Below, piece after piece: positions 62,139-64,000 of a DNA stretch of 64,000 bases (position 1 is its first letter; each line of letters opens with the position of its first letter). The position numbers and the translations under genes were made by a program. The notes below the pieces were generated by a model. The model did not search any database, was not told the origin of the DNA, and worked only from the letters and a program-made list of their open reading frames with translations. The DNA comes from Rhodococcus sp. 06-235-1A (GTDB lineage: Bacteria; Actinomycetota; Actinomycetes; Mycobacteriales; Mycobacteriaceae): positions 1-64,000 of the forward strand of contig NZ_NOYI01000008.1 of the NCBI RefSeq assembly GCF_002258785.1, in the 5' to 3' direction.

Positions 62139-63692
62139 ATGAATGTCGCCCTCGGCAAACTCGCATCAGGTTACAACCCGGTTAAGTCGACCTCTGATTC
62201 GGCGGACCTTCCCAAGCTGATCTCGTCTTCCGAAGAAGCTTACGTGCCGGCAAAACGGACCGAGTGGCAGCGCAGCTACCGGCGCAAGGTTCTGCTGACC
62301 GACGCCGCCGTCATCGTCGCCGCACTCGTCAGCGCACAACTGATCCGGTTCGGTGCCCCCGCAACCGACTCGCCCGAGACCCTCAGCGCATTGATCTTCT
62401 TCACGGCCTTCTCCGCCTGCCTCGGCATCGTCTGGCTGCTCGCGCTCGGCTTCGTTCAGTCCAGAGACCCACAACTGATCGGCAACGGTGCGGACGAGTA
62501 CCGACGAGTCGTCTCGGCAACCGGATGGCTGTTCGGCGGTATCGCCGTCGCAGACCTTCTCGTCCAGTCCGGCATCGCCCGCGGCTACCTGGCCATCGCG
62601 CTCCCGATCGGCCTCATCGGCCTCTTGGCCGGACGCCGCTTCTGGCGACGGAACCTCGCCCGGAAGCGTTCGGCCGGCCGCTACCTGAGCGAGGTCATCG
62701 TGATCGGGAACGTCACGTCGATCAAGAGAATTTCCGGAAACTTCGACAACGCGGCCGACGCCGGCTACCGCGTGATCGGTGCGTGCATCCCCGGATACAT
62801 CGGTGCCGCCGGGGCAACCGTCGATGCGAACGGTCGGACCATCGAGATTCTCGGTGACGAAACCGCAATCGACAACGCGCTCAGGAAGACGTCCGCCACA
62901 ACGGTCGCCGTCGCTGCCGTCGAGCATCTCGGCTACGAGCGGATGCGTGATCTGGCGTGGAAGCTCGACAAGCACAGGATCGATCTGGTGGTTGCTCCCG
63001 GAGTGGCAGACATCGCCGGGCCTCGGCTCAAGATCCGGCCCATCGACAACCTGCCACTGCTTCACGTCGACCGCCCGAAATACGACGGTGCGACCAGGCG
63101 AAGCAAGACGGTCTTCGACTTTGCCCTCGCCTCCATCGCGCTCATCGTGCTGTTTCCGGTCTTGGCCGCAGCCGCCATCGCCATCAAGATCGGCGACCGT
63201 GGGCCGATCTTCTATCGGCAGGAGCGAGTAGGCCTGCAGGGCGAAAGGTTCCGCATCTGGAAACTGCGAACCATGGTGGTCGATGCAGACTCGGCCATCG
63301 CCGATGCACGGGAGGACGCGGACCAGCAAACCTCGGTTTTCTACAAGTCGGCCACCGACAGTCGGATCACCAAGACCGGTCGGGTGCTGCGCAAGCTGAG
63401 CATCGACGAGCTTCCGCAGCTGTTCAACGTGCTGGCCGGCGAGATGAGCATCGTCGGCCCTCGCCCGCTGGTTCCCGGCGAAGGTGCGGACGTGGAGAAC
63501 TTCATCGAACGCCGCAGCCTCGTCAAGCCGGGTGTCACCGGGCTGTGGCAGGTTTCGGGTCGGTCCGATGTGGCCGAGTCGGAGCGCATTCGACTGGATC
63601 ATTACTACGTGGACAACTGGTCGATCGTTCAGGACCTCGTGATCATCTGGCGTACCGCTGCCGCTGTGCTCAAATCGGACGGCGCGTACTGA
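62139..63692 (+). CDS. Polyprenyl-phosphate glycosylphosphotransferase, third and divergent copy
   Basis: 517 residues from ATG 62139 with GGAGA upstream. Same overall plan as the other two (membrane helices, middle Rossmann-like domain VIVIGNVTSIKRISGNF, catalytic domain [60 protein letters not shown]) but clearly less similar, with a longer N-terminus. It may start a second polymer. The next gene, a glycosyltransferase, follows 1 bp after its stop. Confidence 0.92.
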   Translation: MNVALGKLASGYNPVKSTSDSADLPKLISSSEEAYVPAKRTEWQRSYRRKVLLTDAAVIVAALVSAQLIRFGAPATDSPETLSALIFFTAFSACLGIVWLLALGFVQSRDPQLIGNGADEYRRVVSATGWLFGGIAVADLLVQSGIARGYLAIALPIGLIGLLAGRRFWRRNLARKRSAGRYLSEVIVIGNVTSIKRISGNFDNAADAGYRVIGACIPGYIGAAGATVDANGRTIEILGDETAIDNALRKTSATTVAVAAVEHLGYERMRDLAWKLDKHRIDLVVAPGVADIAGPRLKIRPIDNLPLLHVDRPKYDGATRRSKTVFDFALASIALIVLFPVLAAAAIAIKIGDRGPIFYRQERVGLQGERFRIWKLRTMVVDADSAIADAREDADQQTSVFYKSATDSRITKTGRVLRKLSIDELPQLFNVLAGEMSIVGPRPLVPGEGADVENFIERRSLVKPGVTGLWQVSGRSDVAESERIRLDHYYVDNWSIVQDLVIIWRTAAAVLKSDGAY

Positions 63693-63693
63693 C

Positions 63694-64000
63694 GTGGCAG
63701 ACGTTCCCGACGAACAGGACGCATCACTCTCGCTCCGCGGCTTGTCCGTCTGCGTAGTGGCGTGCCACTATGCGCCCGAGACCACTGGAAGTGCTCCGTA
63801 CAACACCGCTTTGGTGGAGGCGCTGAGCAGTGCGGGCGCGGATGTGGACCTGATCACCGGAGTTCCGCACTACCCACAGTGGGCAATTCAGGACCCCCGT
63901 TACCGTCGCGGCATCACATGGCGAGAAACGATGGGGGACGTCCGAGTCCGACGCGTCAGGCACGCGGTGCCTGCCGCGCCCAATCTCGTCGGCCGGGCCC
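63694..64000 (+). CDS. Glycosyltransferase, WcaI/GT4-like, cut by window end
   Basis: The frame starts at GTG 63694, 1 bp after the sugar transferase stop, and runs off the end. The first 102 residues include GLSVCVVACHYAPETTGSAP, NTALVEALSSAGADVDLITG and VPHYPQW, the N-lobe of WcaI-type GT4 transferases, which also carry a YxPe.xG and PHYP motif. Probably the second enzyme in the pathway begun by the upstream sugar transferase. Low risk that the start is a few codons off. Confidence 0.8.
   Translation, partial: MADVPDEQDASLSLRGLSVCVVACHYAPETTGSAPYNTALVEALSSAGADVDLITGVPHYPQWAIQDPRYRRGITWRETMGDVRVRRVRHAVPAAPNLVGRA

Noticed and set aside
1..64000. CRISPR arrays, tRNA or rRNA genes
   Set aside because: No regularly spaced repeats and no tRNA- or rRNA-like conserved segments were recognised by reading; a covariance-model search would be decisive.

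Overview
The window looks like a chromosomal segment of a mycolic-acid-bearing actinobacterium, most likely Rhodococcus or a close relative. The evidence is: high GC with strong GC3 bias in most genes, frequent GTG/TTG starts and ATGA/GTGA overlaps, a DtxR/IdeR-type iron box, a WXG100 protein, LppA- and DUF1023-type proteins, a mycolic-acid-type cyclopropane synthase, a DUF4012 protein and a Wzz-BY-kinase fusion. The genus is inferred from gene content. I saw no tRNA, rRNA or CRISPR array.

Layout. 0-3.4 kb: an operon of an MFS transporter (cut by the window start), a cytosolic SsuA/NMT1-like protein and an ornithine-cyclodeaminase-family enzyme. 3.4-13.1 kb: accessory genes, namely two PAS/GGDEF diguanylate cyclases, an MFS-ArsR-CopC metal cassette, a TetR gene convergent with an AurF-like diiron oxygenase, a methyltransferase, a GNAT and a DinB-like protein. 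13.1-17.9 kb: a siderophore-binding lipoprotein with an iron box, divergent from an operon encoding a Tat-exported intradiol dioxygenase followed by its own TatA, TatC and TatB-like proteins. 17.9-25.8 kb: envelope and secreted proteins. These are LppA with a DUF1023 hydrolase, a divergent WXG100 protein, two secreted trypsin-fold proteases with an orphan Wzz protein, a secreted glycine-rich protein with a 58-residue membrane protein, and an HTH protein coupled to a methyltransferase.

26-36.7 kb: a trimodular non-ribosomal peptide synthetase (C-A-T x3 plus thioesterase) translationally coupled to a cyclopropane-fatty-acid/mycolate synthase. 36.9-64 kb: a surface-polysaccharide locus. High-GC assembly genes (DUF4012, Wzz/BY-kinase, Gmd, Fcl, Ugd, three polyprenyl-phosphate sugar transferases) surround a visibly AT-richer block at about 41.7-51.6 kb. 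That block holds the strain-specific genes: a WecG/TagA-type transferase, an acyltransferase, five glycosyltransferases, a flippase and a polymerase. A decayed transposase fragment lies beside its left edge and the 3' remnant of a sugar transferase at its right edge, which suggests cassette replacement.

How the genes fit together. Ugd gives UDP-glucuronate and Gmd/Fcl give GDP-L-fucose. The sugar transferases start repeat units on undecaprenyl phosphate, the glycosyltransferases extend them, and the flippase and polymerase export and polymerise them. The Wzz-kinase sets chain length. A lipase-like lipoprotein, an acetyltransferase and a glycoside-hydrolase lipoprotein lie on the far side and may tailor the polymer. 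The most interesting candidate systems are the iron-box/dioxygenase/private-Tat unit and the NRPS-cyclopropane synthase pair.
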